From Rapana venosa (taxonomy: Eukaryota; Mollusca; Gastropoda; Neogastropoda; Muricidae), in contig CM054162.1 of assembly GCA_028751875.1 (NCBI GenBank), positions 8,320,616 to 8,384,615 of the forward strand: a stretch of DNA of 64,000 bases, in the 5' to 3' direction. The translations under genes were made by a program, and so were the position numbers. The notes beneath the pieces were generated by a model, which was given only the letters and a program-made list of their open reading frames with translations, did not search any database and had not been told where the DNA came from. This document shows, piece by piece, positions 31,802-43,131 of the stretch. Position 1 is the first letter of the stretch; each line of letters opens with the position of its first letter.

Positions 31802-31811
31802 AACACTTATA
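31802..31811 (+). repeat. target-site duplication, right (aacacttata)
   Basis: Follows the (gat)n tail and matches 28545-28554 exactly. Confidence 0.88.
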
Positions 31812-31927
31812 CAGTCTCACAATAGAAACAAGGGGAAATAACCATAAGTGCTTACTCTATTAAGTATTTTTACATCAAAACACAGACACAGACAGAAAAA
31901 ATGAAGTTAAGTATACACTTTTACATC

Positions 31928-31950
31928 CAGAGAGAGAGAGAGAGAGAGAG

Positions 31951-31982
<32 letters not shown>
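31928..31982. repeat. (GA)n microsatellite
   Basis: GA run with one 'aaaa' interruption. The following 31985-32335 is AT-rich; 'catttccaggtt' here and at 28002 suggests a diverged shared repeat, otherwise nothing is recognised. Confidence 0.9.
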
Positions 31983-31986
<4 letters not shown>

Positions 31987-32335
31987 TTCCAGGTTGTGTG
32001 ATCATCTAGATAAATGGCATGTAACAAAAACACCCACACAAACCTCTCTCACCTTAAGATACAGCTATCAATTATAAACAAGCTAAAATGTAGCCCGCAA
32101 AGAACATCGGCATACAAAAATATGTCTAAAAATTAAGACAAAACAATTTAACAATTCGAACTGAATAAAATGCACACTTGTATATAGAAAATAAAAATTG
32201 CATGATTTAGAACAATAACAGTCAAGGAAATTTCCAAATTTCATAACAACAGAATTACTTAAGAAGAATGGAGGGAAGAGAGAGAGGGAGAGGGAGGGGA
32301 GAGCGACAGACAGATAGGCAGAGCCAGAGAGTACA

Positions 32336-32448
32336 TTTTTTAATTTACGAGGATAATGAATAAGCACTCATGTGCTTTTTTACATCCTGTCCCCGCCCGT
32401 AGGGATACATCTTAATAATAAACCCAATACTCATACTCTCACACAGTA
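32336..32448 (-). mobile_element. T-element fragment
   Basis: 'acgaggataatgaataagc', hairpin 'aagcactcatgtgctt', 'acatcctgtccccgcccg', 'agggatacatcttaataa' in the minus sense, directly followed by a plus-strand SINE A. Confidence 0.8.
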
Positions 32449-32452
32449 CTGG

Positions 32453-32770
32453 GGACGGGATAGCCTAGTGGTTAGAACATTGCGCTCGCAATCTGACGAC
32501 CTGGGTTTGATTCCCGTTCAATGGATATTTTTCCCTGGAGTTAACATCAGCGCAGACTTCACTCTCCCCAAAAGTCCTTCGGATGGGGCTATATACCGAG
32601 GCCCCGTGTGCCAACGCGCGCAGAACATCTTGCGCACACGTTAAATCCTGTTCTGCTTTTCGTAAGAGTAGGCCATTGTGTGCCAGTGGGAACACATGAC
32701 ATAATTTACAAAACCGCATACACACAGGGACTGGATGTAAAAAAGCACATAAGTACTTATTCCATTATTT
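32453..32770 (+). mobile_element. SINE family A, full length
   Basis: A box tagcctagtgg, B-box ggtttgattcc, the complete body and the tail hairpin 'aagcacataagtactt'. Its 3' end faces the 3' end of the copy at 32785-32935. Confidence 0.9.
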
Positions 32771-32784
32771 ATTAATTATTTTTT

Positions 32785-32960
32785 AAATTCTTTTATATCG
32801 AGGATAATAGAGTAAGCACTTATGTGCTTTTTTATATCCAGTTCCCGTGTGTATGCGGTTTTGTAAATTCTGTCATCTGTTCCCACCGGCACACAATGGC
32901 CTACTCTTACGAAAAAGCGGAACAGGATTTAACGTTATCCTCGATATAAAAGAATATAAA
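32785..32960 (-). mobile_element. SINE family A, 5'-truncated, inverted relative to its neighbour
   Basis: 'atatcgaggataatagag', hairpin 'aagcacttatgtgctt', 'ccaccggcacacaatggcc', ending in 'acaggatttaac', after which a second short plus-sense tail ('ttatcctcgatataaaag') is joined. Confidence 0.85.
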
Positions 32961-33005
32961 AAAAATAAACAGTAGAAACAAAGGGAAACAATTTTTTTAA
33001 ACCCC

Positions 33006-33008
<3 letters not shown>

Positions 33009-33094
<86 letters not shown>
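33009..33094. repeat. (GA)n microsatellite at SINE A 3' end
   Basis: About 43 GA units directly before the minus-strand SINE A tail. Confidence 0.95.
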
Positions 33095-33099
<5 letters not shown>

Positions 33100-33107
33100 A
33101 TTTATTT

Positions 33108-33398
33108 ATTTATTCTTTTATTTCGAGGATAATGGAATAAGCACTCGTGCTTTCTTTCATCAAGTCCCCGTGTGCATGCAGTTTTGTCAATTTTGTCATC
33201 CGTTCCCACCAGCACACAATGGCCTACTCTTCCAAAAAGCGGAACGGTTTTAACGTGTGCATAAGATGTTCTGCGAGCATTCGCGGACTTTTGGGGAGAG
33301 TGGAGTCTGCACTGATGTTAACTCCAGAGGAACTAGAATCGAACCCGGGTCAGCAGATCACGAATACATCACTCTGACCACCAGACTATCCCGACCCC
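33108..33398 (-). mobile_element. SINE family A, nearly full length with internal deletion
   Basis: Tail ('tttcgaggataatggaataa', hairpin 'aagcactcgtgctt'), body ('cacacaatggcctactctt', 'tgcactgatgttaactcc') and head with the B-box complement 'gaatcgaaccc' and 'ccagactatcccgaccccc'. The 'fully spelled' middle between 'gcgagcattcg' and 'ggacttttgg' is about 50 bp shorter than in other copies. Confidence 0.85.
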
Positions 33399-33404
33399 CT
33401 TTGT

Positions 33405-33556
<152 letters not shown>

Positions 33557-35246
33557 CAAAAGAAGAAAGAAAGGAAGAGAAAGACACAGAAAGAATAAAA
33601 CACAGACAGAAAAAATGAAGGGGAAAAGATTTCAGTGGATGGAGAGCCATGTGATTGCACTCTGACCACGCTGCTAGATTGTTTAAGTCTTCTTGCAATA
33701 TTGTACCCACAGAGTTTACATCATGATCAGCTGTATGTATGGTACGATACGTCAGCAAAGAGTTCACAAGTGGAAGAAATATGGAGAGGAAGATCGTTGA
33801 TATATATTGAAAAGAGGACAGGCCCTAGCACGGAACCTTGAGGAATACCATACTTCATGGGAAAAAGGGACGACATAATTGAATCTTGATAAACAGCTTG
33901 TCGTCTTTTATCAAGAAACAAGGTAATCAGTTTTAGAGAATCTTCACATAAACCATACGTAGCCAGTTTCTTTACTAGGACTTTGTGGTCAGTACAGTCA
34001 AATGCCTTGGCAAAGTCTACAAAACTGCTCTTGTTAAGATATTATTGTTGATATTTAAATACTATTGCTCTATGAGATTGCTGAGTACAGTATGATATGA
34101 ATAATTTTATCTAAAGCGACTTTGATTAGGGTAAAATAATTATGCTTAGTGAAGTATGACAGAAGATGTTGCTTTAGATGGTTTAGACAAAATAGACCGA
34201 ATGGAAATGGGTCGATAGTTGGAAGGGTCATTTGGATCTCCAGATTTAAGAACATGTACAACTTTGGCATCTTTAAACATTTGAGGATAGCAACTTTTTT
34301 CAATACAGAGATTATAGATATATGTAAGATGTTCAGAGATTACTTGCGCAGAAATCTTCACAATTTTGCTGTCTAAAAAATAACTAAACCACAGGAGTTT
34401 GTTTGTTTTAATGAACACAACTCCTTATGCACTTCATGCACACCAATATATTTCAATGACAGTTTAGACTTTATTGACTTAGAGTTACAAAACTTCTGTA
34501 AAACAGGTAAGTAATTGAATTCTGAGCGGTCAATATTTACAATTTTTTCAGCAATAGAACAAAAGTGTTGATTTATATTATCTGCAGATAGACCCGTACC
34601 TGATGAAGCACATGATAAAGATGATTTACCAGCTAACTGATTAATTGCTTTCCAGAGAGACTTTGGGTCCTTCTTGGATATTATTAACTCACTGAAATAT
34701 TTTTTTTTTGCAATTCCTTTCATGAATGTCACTCTATTACGCTGTTCCTGAAATTGTTCATCTTTTCCTGTTGATTTTAGTAAGTTACCTGGGACAGTTA
34801 TGGCTTCAGTGATTTCATCAGTTAACCAGGGTGGTTTATCTCTAGCTTTTACACGTTTGATTCTAAGAGGGGTGTGATTATCAAAGATTGATATAAAAAA
34901 ATATTATACCAAATTGCAAGTGCTTCCTCTGGGTCAGTAAACTGATAGACATCGGAGAAGTTTGCTTTACATAAGTCGGACAAACAATTTTCTACATTAA
35001 ATGTTCTATAGTTGCAAAAAGAAATGTATTTGTGTTTGCATCTGGGTATTTTAGCACCTCTTTTGACCTGGTAAAGTATACAGGATAGTGATCACTAAGA
35101 CCATAGACAGGTACAGACAGTTCTACAATGTTAGATGGAGTAGTTGTGTATATAAATATGGTCAATCAATGTCAGAACGTGGAGTTTTCCTTGTGGGAGT
35201 ATTTACCAATTGTGACAGATTATACACCTCAAAGGTTTTTTCCCAT

Positions 35247-35254
35247 TTATCATT
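35247..35254. repeat. target-site duplication (ttatcatt)
   Basis: The same 8 bp occurs at 38165-38172. Copy B of the host LINE has the site once ('ttatcatgagg' near 40596). Confidence 0.75.
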
Positions 35255-35265
35255 TACTGTTACTG

Positions 35266-36015
35266 TTACTGGTCCCGTAACCCGCCAGGGTCGTAAGGGC
35301 GCTGCATGGTGGACCAAGGGTGGACCAGCTGGCTCCACTTAGCGCGGTCGTGGGCGAGTGCCTGGGTGACATTGAAGTCCTTCCCTGTCCAATCACGGAT
35401 GTCGTCGGCCCACTTTCTCCTCTGTCTGCCCCGTCTTCTCTTCCCCTGGACTGTTCCTTGCAGGATGGTCTTTGCAAGTCCTTCTGAGCGTGTTACGTGC
35501 CCATACCATCTGAGTTTCCTCTTTTTCACCGTGGTCAGTAGGTCTTCATAGTCCTGCACTTGTTGAGTGATCTTTCTGCGGACTTCATTGTTGGTGACAT
35601 CGTCCATGTATGAGATGCTGAGGACCTTTCTGAGGCATCTCATTTCTACTGCTTGGATCCTCCTTTGTAGGTCTGCGTTCAGTGTCCATGCCTCACATGC
35701 GTAAAGCATGATTGAGGTGACTAGCGCGTTTAGTAACTTTACCTTGGTTCCGAGAGGGATGTTTCTGTCTCTCCATATGGTCTTCAGTCTTGCCATTGCT
35801 GCTGCTGTTTGTGCCGCTCTTGGTAGGATTTCGGTCTTCGATCCTTCCTCACTTATGATGGCTCCAAGGTACTTGAAATGGTCAACTGTCTCCAGTTCTT
35901 TTCCGCTGAGAGTGATCTTGGTGGTGATTGGCTGGGCACTGTTTGACATGAGTTTGGTTTTCTCAGCGCTGATTTCCATGCCGTATCGTGAGGATATTTC
36001 GTCCAGTTGCTTCAC
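35266..36015 (-). pseudogene. nested LINE, RT thumb and C-terminal region
   Basis: 249 codons: KQLDEISSRYGMEISAEKT, FKYLGAIISEEGSK, NALVTSIMLYACEAWTL, then KRKLRWYGHVTRSEGLAK and GKRRRGRQRRKWADDIRD. This is the standard C-terminal order of the group. The motif C aspartates fall at the frame break near 36040 (FADDIDG in the adjoining frame). Confidence 0.82.
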
Positions 36016-36057
36016 TAGGTTGGCCAGTTCCTCTTCATTTCTGCCAGACCATCAATG

Positions 36058-37082
36058 TCATGGCAAACCTGAGGTTGTGATTGTTCGCCCTCCAATGCTG
36101 ACTGTGCCTGTGTGGTCTTCCAAGGCGTCAGTCATGATGCGTTCAAGGAAAATGTTAAACAGTGTCTGCGACAGCAGACATCCCTGTCGGACCCCAACTG
36201 AGGTACGGAACCATTCCCCTAACCGTGCCCTGTACGAGTACTGCACTGATGACCTTTTGAGTAGAGTTCCGTTGATGGTGTGAATCAGCTTCTGGCCCAT
36301 GTTGAATTTGTTCATGGTGGCCCACAGAGCGTCATGCCATACTCTATTGAAGGCCTTCTTAAAATCATGAAGACGTGGAAGATGTCTTGTTGATGCTGGC
36401 TGTATTCTCACACAGAACCCTCAGGTTGAATATCTGTTCTGTGGTGCTTCTATTTGGGCGGAAACCGGCCTGCTTTTCGGCGATGATCTCTTCTGCCTGT
36501 GGTTTCAGCCTGTTCAGGATCACTTTCAGCATGACTTTACTGGCATGACTTATGAGGCTGATTGTCCTGTAGTTTTGGCACTGCTGGAGATTTCCTTTCT
36601 TGGGGAGAGTGATCATGAGTGATTGAGTCCATGGTGTAGGCCACTCTCCGGTCTTCCAGATCTTGTTGCAGATACTTGTAAGGATGTCTGTCACTGCTTC
36701 TCCCCCGTGTTGGATCAGCTCTGCTGGGATGTTGTCGATTCCTGCTGATTTTCCTTTCTTCAGCGATCTGATTGCTACTTCTACTTCCTCGTAGAATTGG
36801 AAAGTTGTCTTTATTTGATGAGGCTTGGCTTGCAAGTACGCTGGGGTCGCCTAGCGTCTGATGATTGTAGAGTTCGGAACAGTATTCCGACCATCTGCCA
36901 ACGATTTCCTTCTTTTCTGTTAGGCAATTCCCTTCTTTGTCCTGGATGTTACTAACTCTTGCCTGTTTCTGTTTGGTGAGCTCTTTCACAATCTGGTATG
37001 CTCTTCTGCTATTATTCTTTGTCAGGCTCTCTTCGATTTCTGTACATTGTTTCTCTATCAATTCCTCCTTGGTCTTCCTCAT
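36058..37082 (-). pseudogene. nested LINE, reverse transcriptase domain (frameshifted)
   Basis: From 37082: RRAYQIVKELTKQKQARVSNI; from 36835: KGKSAGIDNIPAELIQHGG and LPKKGNLQQCQNYRTISLI with EKQAGFRPNRST; from 36411: HDFKKAFNRVWHDALW (motif A, aspartate present) and VRQGCLLSQTLFNIFLE (motif B). Three reading frames are needed. Confidence 0.82.
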
Positions 37083-37424
37083 GTCTCTCCTGATCTTGTT
37101 TACTTCTCTGTACTCATCTGCTCCTGTAGTGTTTCTTGCTCTTCTTCAGGTCTCGTCTTTTGTCACACATATTCAAGATTCATTTGTGACCCATGGTTGT
37201 GTTTTTCGCGATGTTTTGCCAAGGAGTATGCTTGCTGTCTCAGTCATCACTGCGTTAAAACTGATGGTCATCGTTTCAGCATCTTCTTCAAGTGCCAGCA
37301 GTGGTGCGAATTTCCCTCCTATTGTTGCTTGGAAGGACTCGGTGATGGTGGGGTCCTTCAGTTTGTCCAGGTTGAACTTGAGGTCTGATGTTCTTTGTCT
37401 AATTGATCTTCTTCAATCGGACAA

Positions 37425-38180
37425 CTAAAGTTCGGAGCACGAGTCATGATCGCTGCCCATGTCTGCACCTGGGAATGTCCTCGTCTTGGCTCTGTTGATG
37501 CCAGATCGAAACAGGTTCTGCACCAGGATGTAGTCAATCTGTTGTGATGGATCCCATTGGGTGCATGCCATGTCCAGCGTTCGGGATGCCTTGTGTTCTC
37601 CAGAGGTATTGGCGAGCACCGTGTCGTTGTAGCTGGCAAATTCTAGTAGTCGGAGTCCTCGCTCATTGGTGATCGCATTACAGGAGGGACCGCAGAATTT
37701 GCTCCAGTCTTTCAGTGCGTCTACGCCCACCTTGGCGTTCCAGTCTCCCTGGATGATCAAGATGTCTTTCTTGTTCACCTTATCGATGATGCCCTGTAGT
37801 TGGTTGTAGAATTCCTCTACGTCTTCATCATCGTGATCCGTTGTTGGTGCGTATGCTTGAATCACTGTGATGTTGAATGGGGCTGCCCTGAGGCGGATGG
37901 TCATAAGCAGGCTGTTTACTGGGTAGTACCCTATTACCGAATTCTTGATGTTCTTGTTGACAAGCATGCCTACGCCATTGATATGTTTGTCCTGCTCTCC
38001 GCTATAGTAGAGCATATGTCCCTCGTCAGTATGGTGTTCACCGTGTTCCTTCCATCTGACCTCACAGAGACCTACCAGATGCCAGGTGTACCTGTCAAGC
38101 TCGTATAGCAGTTCTTGGAGTTTGCCTGTTTGGGCCAGACTTCTTACATTCCACGTTGCCATGGTTATCATTAGGCTTAA
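37425..38180 (-). pseudogene. nested LINE, endonuclease domain
   Basis: MATWNVRSLAQTGKL, VGLCEVRWKEHG, VIQAYAPTTD, IQGDWNAKVG, QQIDYILVQ and ADMGSDHDS are APE-type endonuclease motifs in the right order. They are typical of the RTE/BovB group often annotated as 'craniofacial development protein 2-like'. The frame breaks after the SDHD motif; a parallel frame (37639-37358) continues it. Confidence 0.83.
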
Positions 38181-38312
38181 GTAAATCAATATTGAAATCA
38201 CCAAGTAAAATTATTTCAGTTGAGTAGTTACAAACATCATCCATCATTTGTTCAAATTTATCAAACCAACTAATGCCTTCATCTGGGTTTCGATACAAAA
38301 TCCGACTAGTAT

Positions 38313-38402
38313 TGAGAGAGAGAGAGAGAGAGAGAGAGTAGAGAGAAGAGAGAGAGAGAGAGAAGAGAGAGGAGAGAGATGAGAGAGAGAGAGAGAGAGG
38401 AG
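38313..38402. repeat. (GA)n microsatellite
   Basis: GA runs with 'taga' and 'aaga' breaks, replacing the 5' end of LINE copy A. Confidence 0.92.
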
Positions 38403-39837
38403 ACATACAGACAGACAGACAGACACAAACAGAGAGAGAGACAGGCAGGCAGACGACGTACAGATGGACAGACAGCGGCAAAACAGCAAAGGACAGAGAG
38501 AGTGGGGGTAGGGGTTGGTGGGTGGGGGAGTGGCTTACATAGTTATGGACAGTGTGAGAACAGAGATAGATAGCCAGGGAAACGGACAAAAAAACAAAAT
38601 AAAACAAAACAACAAAAAGCATGAATTGTGTGCTGATGACTACTACAGATAATTAAACATGAATTGTGTGCTAATGACTACTAGAAATACGGATTTCGAA
38701 CACAAAAATGAAATTCCAATCATAACATTAAAAGTAAAGTGTCAGTTATAGCCTTTCTTAAATGAGGACAAACTAGGCTTCTGTTTTAGATAATCAGGGA
38801 TATTGTTCCATAGTTTACTACCTGAATAAACCAAGGATGACATGAATAAGTCTATCCTGTGGCGGGAAATAAATAGAATACTTTTACCTCAATAGTCCTG
38901 ATAAAAAAAATTTTGTCATACAGATAGGTTGGTGTCAGATTATTAATGATCTTGCACATGAATACACCTTTATTGAAATGGCATTTCTGGTTTAATGGTA
39001 AAATATTAAGGTTTTTGTGATCTTCATTTTGCAAAGATGATTTAAGGAGTTTTAATTTCATGGAACGCTTGTAAATACTCTCAAGTCATTTTAAGCAGAT
39101 TTTACCTGCTAAGTCCCAACATGTGAAAGCATAATCAATATCTGGTTGTATGTATCCATAAAAGAACAACTTTCGAGTGTGCTTATCAAGGAAATGCTTG
39201 ATTATATTGAGCTGAAATATTTTTGGGGATAATTTCTTTGATAATATTGAAATATGGCTAGACCAGGAAAGATTATTATCTACATAAAGACCAAGTAATT
39301 TATCAGTATTAACCTCCTCTAATATCTGATCATGAATTTTCAGACTTCTTGACATATACTTTATGTTTTGTCTTTTTTGTCTCGTTGTGACTATCATAAA
39401 CTTGGATTTTCTAGGATGAAGAGCCATGTAGTTCAGATCAACCCAAGAAGTAAATTTATCTATATCTTTCTGTAAAATGTTACATATTACATTTGCTTTT
39501 TTGTCCTTAGTATGAATAGTCGTATCATCTGCAAACAGTTCAAAAGGGAAGATGAATTTAAATGAAAGATAAATTAATATAGATTAAAACAAAATGGGCC
39601 CAAGAACTGATCCCGGGGGCACACCATATATCATTGGCATGAAGGAGGATATTGCACATTTCGGAAGAACTGCCTGCCGTTTTATTTTTAAGAAATGAGG
39701 ATATAAGTCTAACTGAATCTGAACATAAGCCATACAAGACAAGTTTCTTTATTAGAAGATCATGGTCGATGGTGTCAAAAGCCTTAGCGAAATCAACAAA
39801 TACCACCCCAGACAAAAGATCATTGTTAATACTTTCA

Positions 39838-40113
39838 TGCACTCGCTTTCCCTTAGCCAAGTTAAGCAGCGTCGAGCGTGGTTACCAGTTGGATGGGTGA
39901 CCGTTTGCGCGCCTTGGCTTCAGTACAGTTCCCCCCAGTTCACCCAGCTGTAAATGGGTAGCTGCCCTCTTTAGGGTCAGGGAAGGTAAAGCAGCGAGGG
40001 AGAGGAGATGGGCGCCGCCCTCAATATGCTGGCCCTAGAGAAGTTGAGGTCTCTGACGCCTCGCTCCCCTACGACCTTATAGGTTATGGGACTCCTTTAC
40101 CTCCTTTACCTTT
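39838..40113 (+). mobile_element. SINE family S2, 5'-truncated, best 5S-like copy
   Basis: 39859-39903 aligns without gaps to the 5S rRNA internal control region as I know it for metazoans, with about 7 differences in 45 positions ('taagcagcgtcgagcg', 'tggttaccagttggatgg', 'gtgaccg'). The S2 body and (ctttac)n tail follow. It interrupts LINE copy B between 'HSCHTLL' and 'ESINNDLLSG' in the RT. Confidence 0.85.
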
Positions 40114-42483
40114 AAGCAGGGTATGACAAGAATGGTTGTTCATTAATCCGCTTTGAAACAGATTGTGATTCGTTAAATACAGCTGAAGGTTATTCTTAAG
40201 ATGCTTTTCAAGAGGCTTAGACAATGAAAACAGGATTGATATTGGTCTGTAGTTTGAGGGATTTTGGGGGGCACCGGATTTGAAAAGAGGCAAAACTTTG
40301 GCATCTCTAAAAGCTTGAAGAAAATGACATTTTTCATTTGAAAGATTATAAATGTATGTGATATGCTCAGAGAAACATTCTTGTGGTTGCATCTAGGTAT
40401 TCTTGTACCTTTTTTACACCACATTAAACATATTGGATAATAATCACTTAGGCCAAATGTTGGAACAGATGTTTCTATTATATGATCAGTATTAGAGACA
40501 TAGACATGGTCAATTAATGTTTCAGAGTGAAGTGTTTTTCGTGTTGGGGTCTTAATCAGCTGTGGCAAATGATATAATTCAAACATACTCTTCCACTTAT
40601 CATGAGGTTTAAATAAATCAATGTTGAAATCTCCTAACAAAACTATCTATGTTCAATGGTTTTATACATCATCCATCATGCTTTCAATGCCATGTATCTC
40701 AAATTTATATATTTCCTTGAAATTAACTGATTGATGTACATAATTATGTTATTAATCTAGTTTCTTATTTGCTTATGGCATCTCTTCTAATAGTAGTATA
40801 AACAGGGTTTGATATGATACTATCTGAAACTACATCTGATAAGCGTGATTCAGCAAAGCATAAGGCATGAAAACAGTCCTTTGAATTTGACAGAATAAGA
40901 CCTATGTCAGATACTTTGCTTAATAAGTAAAAGATGTTCAGATAACCCACTTTGATACCAAATTTTGTTAACCATTTTTGATCTGTAAAATTATTTGCCA
41001 TGTTGCCAGGTTCTCTTAAGATGAAATCAAGTAATTGAAAACAACTGATGAATGATAAACAGGGAGCAAATCAAGTCATTCAAAACAATTGATAGCTGAC
41101 AAACACAGTCTTCCTCAGTGTGAACAATAACACTAAGAAAATAGATGTTCGACTTTTAGTATTTCACCAAAAGCAATTTTGAAAATACTATATTATTTAC
41201 ACAGAAATGCACACCAAAACAGCAATCAGCTCATTCAGACACTTACATTAAGAACAAAGCTGAAAATGACAAATGCAACTGCAAAAATACAAATGGATGC
41301 AATATGCACATTTGAATTGGGGGAAAAAGTATGGAAATAGTACCAATCAGGTACTCATCAAATTTGATCACAGATTTAGGAAGGAAGATGTTCACAAACC
41401 ACAACCTTCACTGCAATCACAAATACCTCTCACTTCCTGGAACATATAACATCTGTCCCCAATCTGGGAAAGTCATATTGCTGACATAGTTCATTTCAAA
41501 AATAGTTACAAGTTGAGGGGAAAAAAGTCACTATGCAAACAATTCACTGATGATCATAAGATAGCCAACATAATTCACCACAATATTAATAAAACCCCTT
41601 AACTTTTGCACTTCACCAGTACATGGCTTATCACTGGTTTGGTTGAGATCCCATCTGTGGAGCCATGTTCATCATCGGTGGGGTCCAATGGCCAGTGGGA
41701 CCGTAGGGAAGCCAGTTCCATGAGTCAGAGCCACAGCCATGAGGTAGAGGATGAAACCCTGAACCAGCATAGCTTGAAGGGAAGCTGGTTTGCCTCTGGT
41801 GATGGGTGACCCCTTGAAAAGCATAAGGGGGATAGGGGTAGGAAGCTGGGACTCTGGAAGAAACCCCTCTGGGACCATACTACCAAGAAGGAAACTGAGG
41901 GGGGGTCTGTGTGGTTATGGGAATGGGAGTCTGGTGTGTCCACTAGATGGGATTGTCCCGATTTCTTCAAGGGATGGCGCATCCCTTGAGACATCTTCAA
42001 GAGCCTCTGTGGGTCTTGGTTCATACACACAGTTTTGATGTGGACAATTTCTTTCGCCATGGATTCTATTGTTGCATGTGAGCAATGGGGGGAAGTCAGA
42101 TGTTGACACCACATGAGGTGCACCAGTTTCCTGGAACCACAAAAACTCTTGGTTCTGCTCTAAGGAGGGGAGGATAGGCTCTTTCTCGATCTTTTAAGTT
42201 ATTCTTTGTCAGGATGACTGTGGTGGATGTATGGCTGATTTATGGACGGGTTAGTAGAGTCAGATTGGTCAACAGAGTAAAACTGTACAGTCTGTTGAAG
42301 GAATCTTTTGAAATGAACAGCTAGGCGAGCTGTTCCCCTAAAGCTAGGTGCACTGCATACTTGTACAAGGCCTGTCGTGGAGCACCCTTGTCTGTGACAA
42401 ACACGTTTTGATTGCAATTAAGTTACCCGCATTTGAGTGCAGGCAGTCTTTAGATTTCTATTGGAAGGGGGTAATGGAGTTAT

Positions 42484-43043
42484 TCAGCTGGTGCCTTCCA
42501 CGAGCAGGAAGGATGGAGCTGACAGCAATAGAGGGTGATGGAAGCACTGTTTGCACAATGTAATGAGCTTTTTCCAGTCATCAGTTGAAATAGGTCCACC
42601 TGGACAGTCATTAAGCCCTACATGCACAATGACAGTCTTTGCCTGTTCATGTTTTGATAGGGTGCTAGCCAGTTGGCAGTATTTGATAGTCAAGCCAGGC
42701 ATAAACATACTTTGAATAACAAGTCTCTTGGCGTTTCTAGTCTGTTAGGGTGTATGTATCTAATGATAGAGTCAACAATCAGTACAGATGAGCAGTCAGA
42801 GGGAACAGTCAATTTACTTAGCATCTGTCCATGAGCTTGTTTTGGGTCATTCATCTGATGTGTACGTTCTTGCAGAGGAACAGATGCTTTAAACAGTGCA
42901 GCCTTTTCTTTTCTGGGAGATAGATTATTTGTATTACTTGTGGAGGAAATTTGTTCCTCATTAAGACTGGAGAGAATGTGGAAACGATTGTCAGTTGGTA
43001 AGTCAGGTTGTACAGTGGTCTGGTCATTGGTCTCATAAGTCAC
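42484..43043 (-). pseudogene. LINE copy B ORF1, SGNH-hydrolase-like part
   Basis: 43043-42690 and, one frame over, 42708-42484. The sequence VLIVDSIIRYIHPNR corresponds to the first SGNH block (usually GDS) and TVIVHVGLNDCPGG to the third (GxND). Esterase-like ORF1 domains are known in CR1 and L2 LINEs. The usual glycine before the nucleophile region is V here and the copy is frameshifted, so it is inactive. Downstream 42480-41600 is degraded Pro/Ser/Gly-rich ORF1 tail. Confidence 0.58.
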
Positions 43044-43131
43044 ATTTGTACAGTCTTTACCACCTACAGCCTGTGAGGATACAAACGGTCTAATACTTCT
43101 TCCCCTACTTTGTTGTATGGAAGTGTAGGTG

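Larger units (their letters stand above)
28466..31862 (-). mobile_element. T-element copy split by a LINE
   Basis: The two parts, 28466-28554 and 31812-31862, join to give the same order as the copy at 27117: tail, 'atacatcttaataata', 'acccaacacttata', then 'cagtctcacaatag' and 'acaaggggaaataacc'. The break coincides with the LINE ends. Confidence 0.85.
35255..38164 (-). mobile_element. second RTE-like LINE, nearly full length, nested
   Basis: About 2.9 kb in the minus sense, with endonuclease, reverse transcriptase and C-terminal region, ending in three 'cagtaa' hexamers before the duplicated target. The protein differs strongly from the LINE at 28555, so it is another lineage. Several frameshifts (near 37425, 36840, 36400, 36030) inactivate it. 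Confidence 0.85.
33610..38312 (-). mobile_element. CR1/Jockey-like LINE, copy A, split by an RTE-like LINE
   Basis: Parts 38312-38165 and 35254-33610 belong together; the insertion between them is a second LINE. Recognisable translation: RMT/EN end, ISKKDPKSLWKAINQLAGKS, NDPSNYRPISI, GIPQGSVLGPVLFSIYINDL (motif B region) and a degraded FAD motif. Many stops and shifts: an old copy. Its counterpart, copy B, is at 38650-43690. Confidence 0.8.

Noticed and set aside
39859..39903. 5S rRNA gene
   Set aside because: Only the internal promoter part matches; the rest is SINE body and the segment lies inside a LINE.
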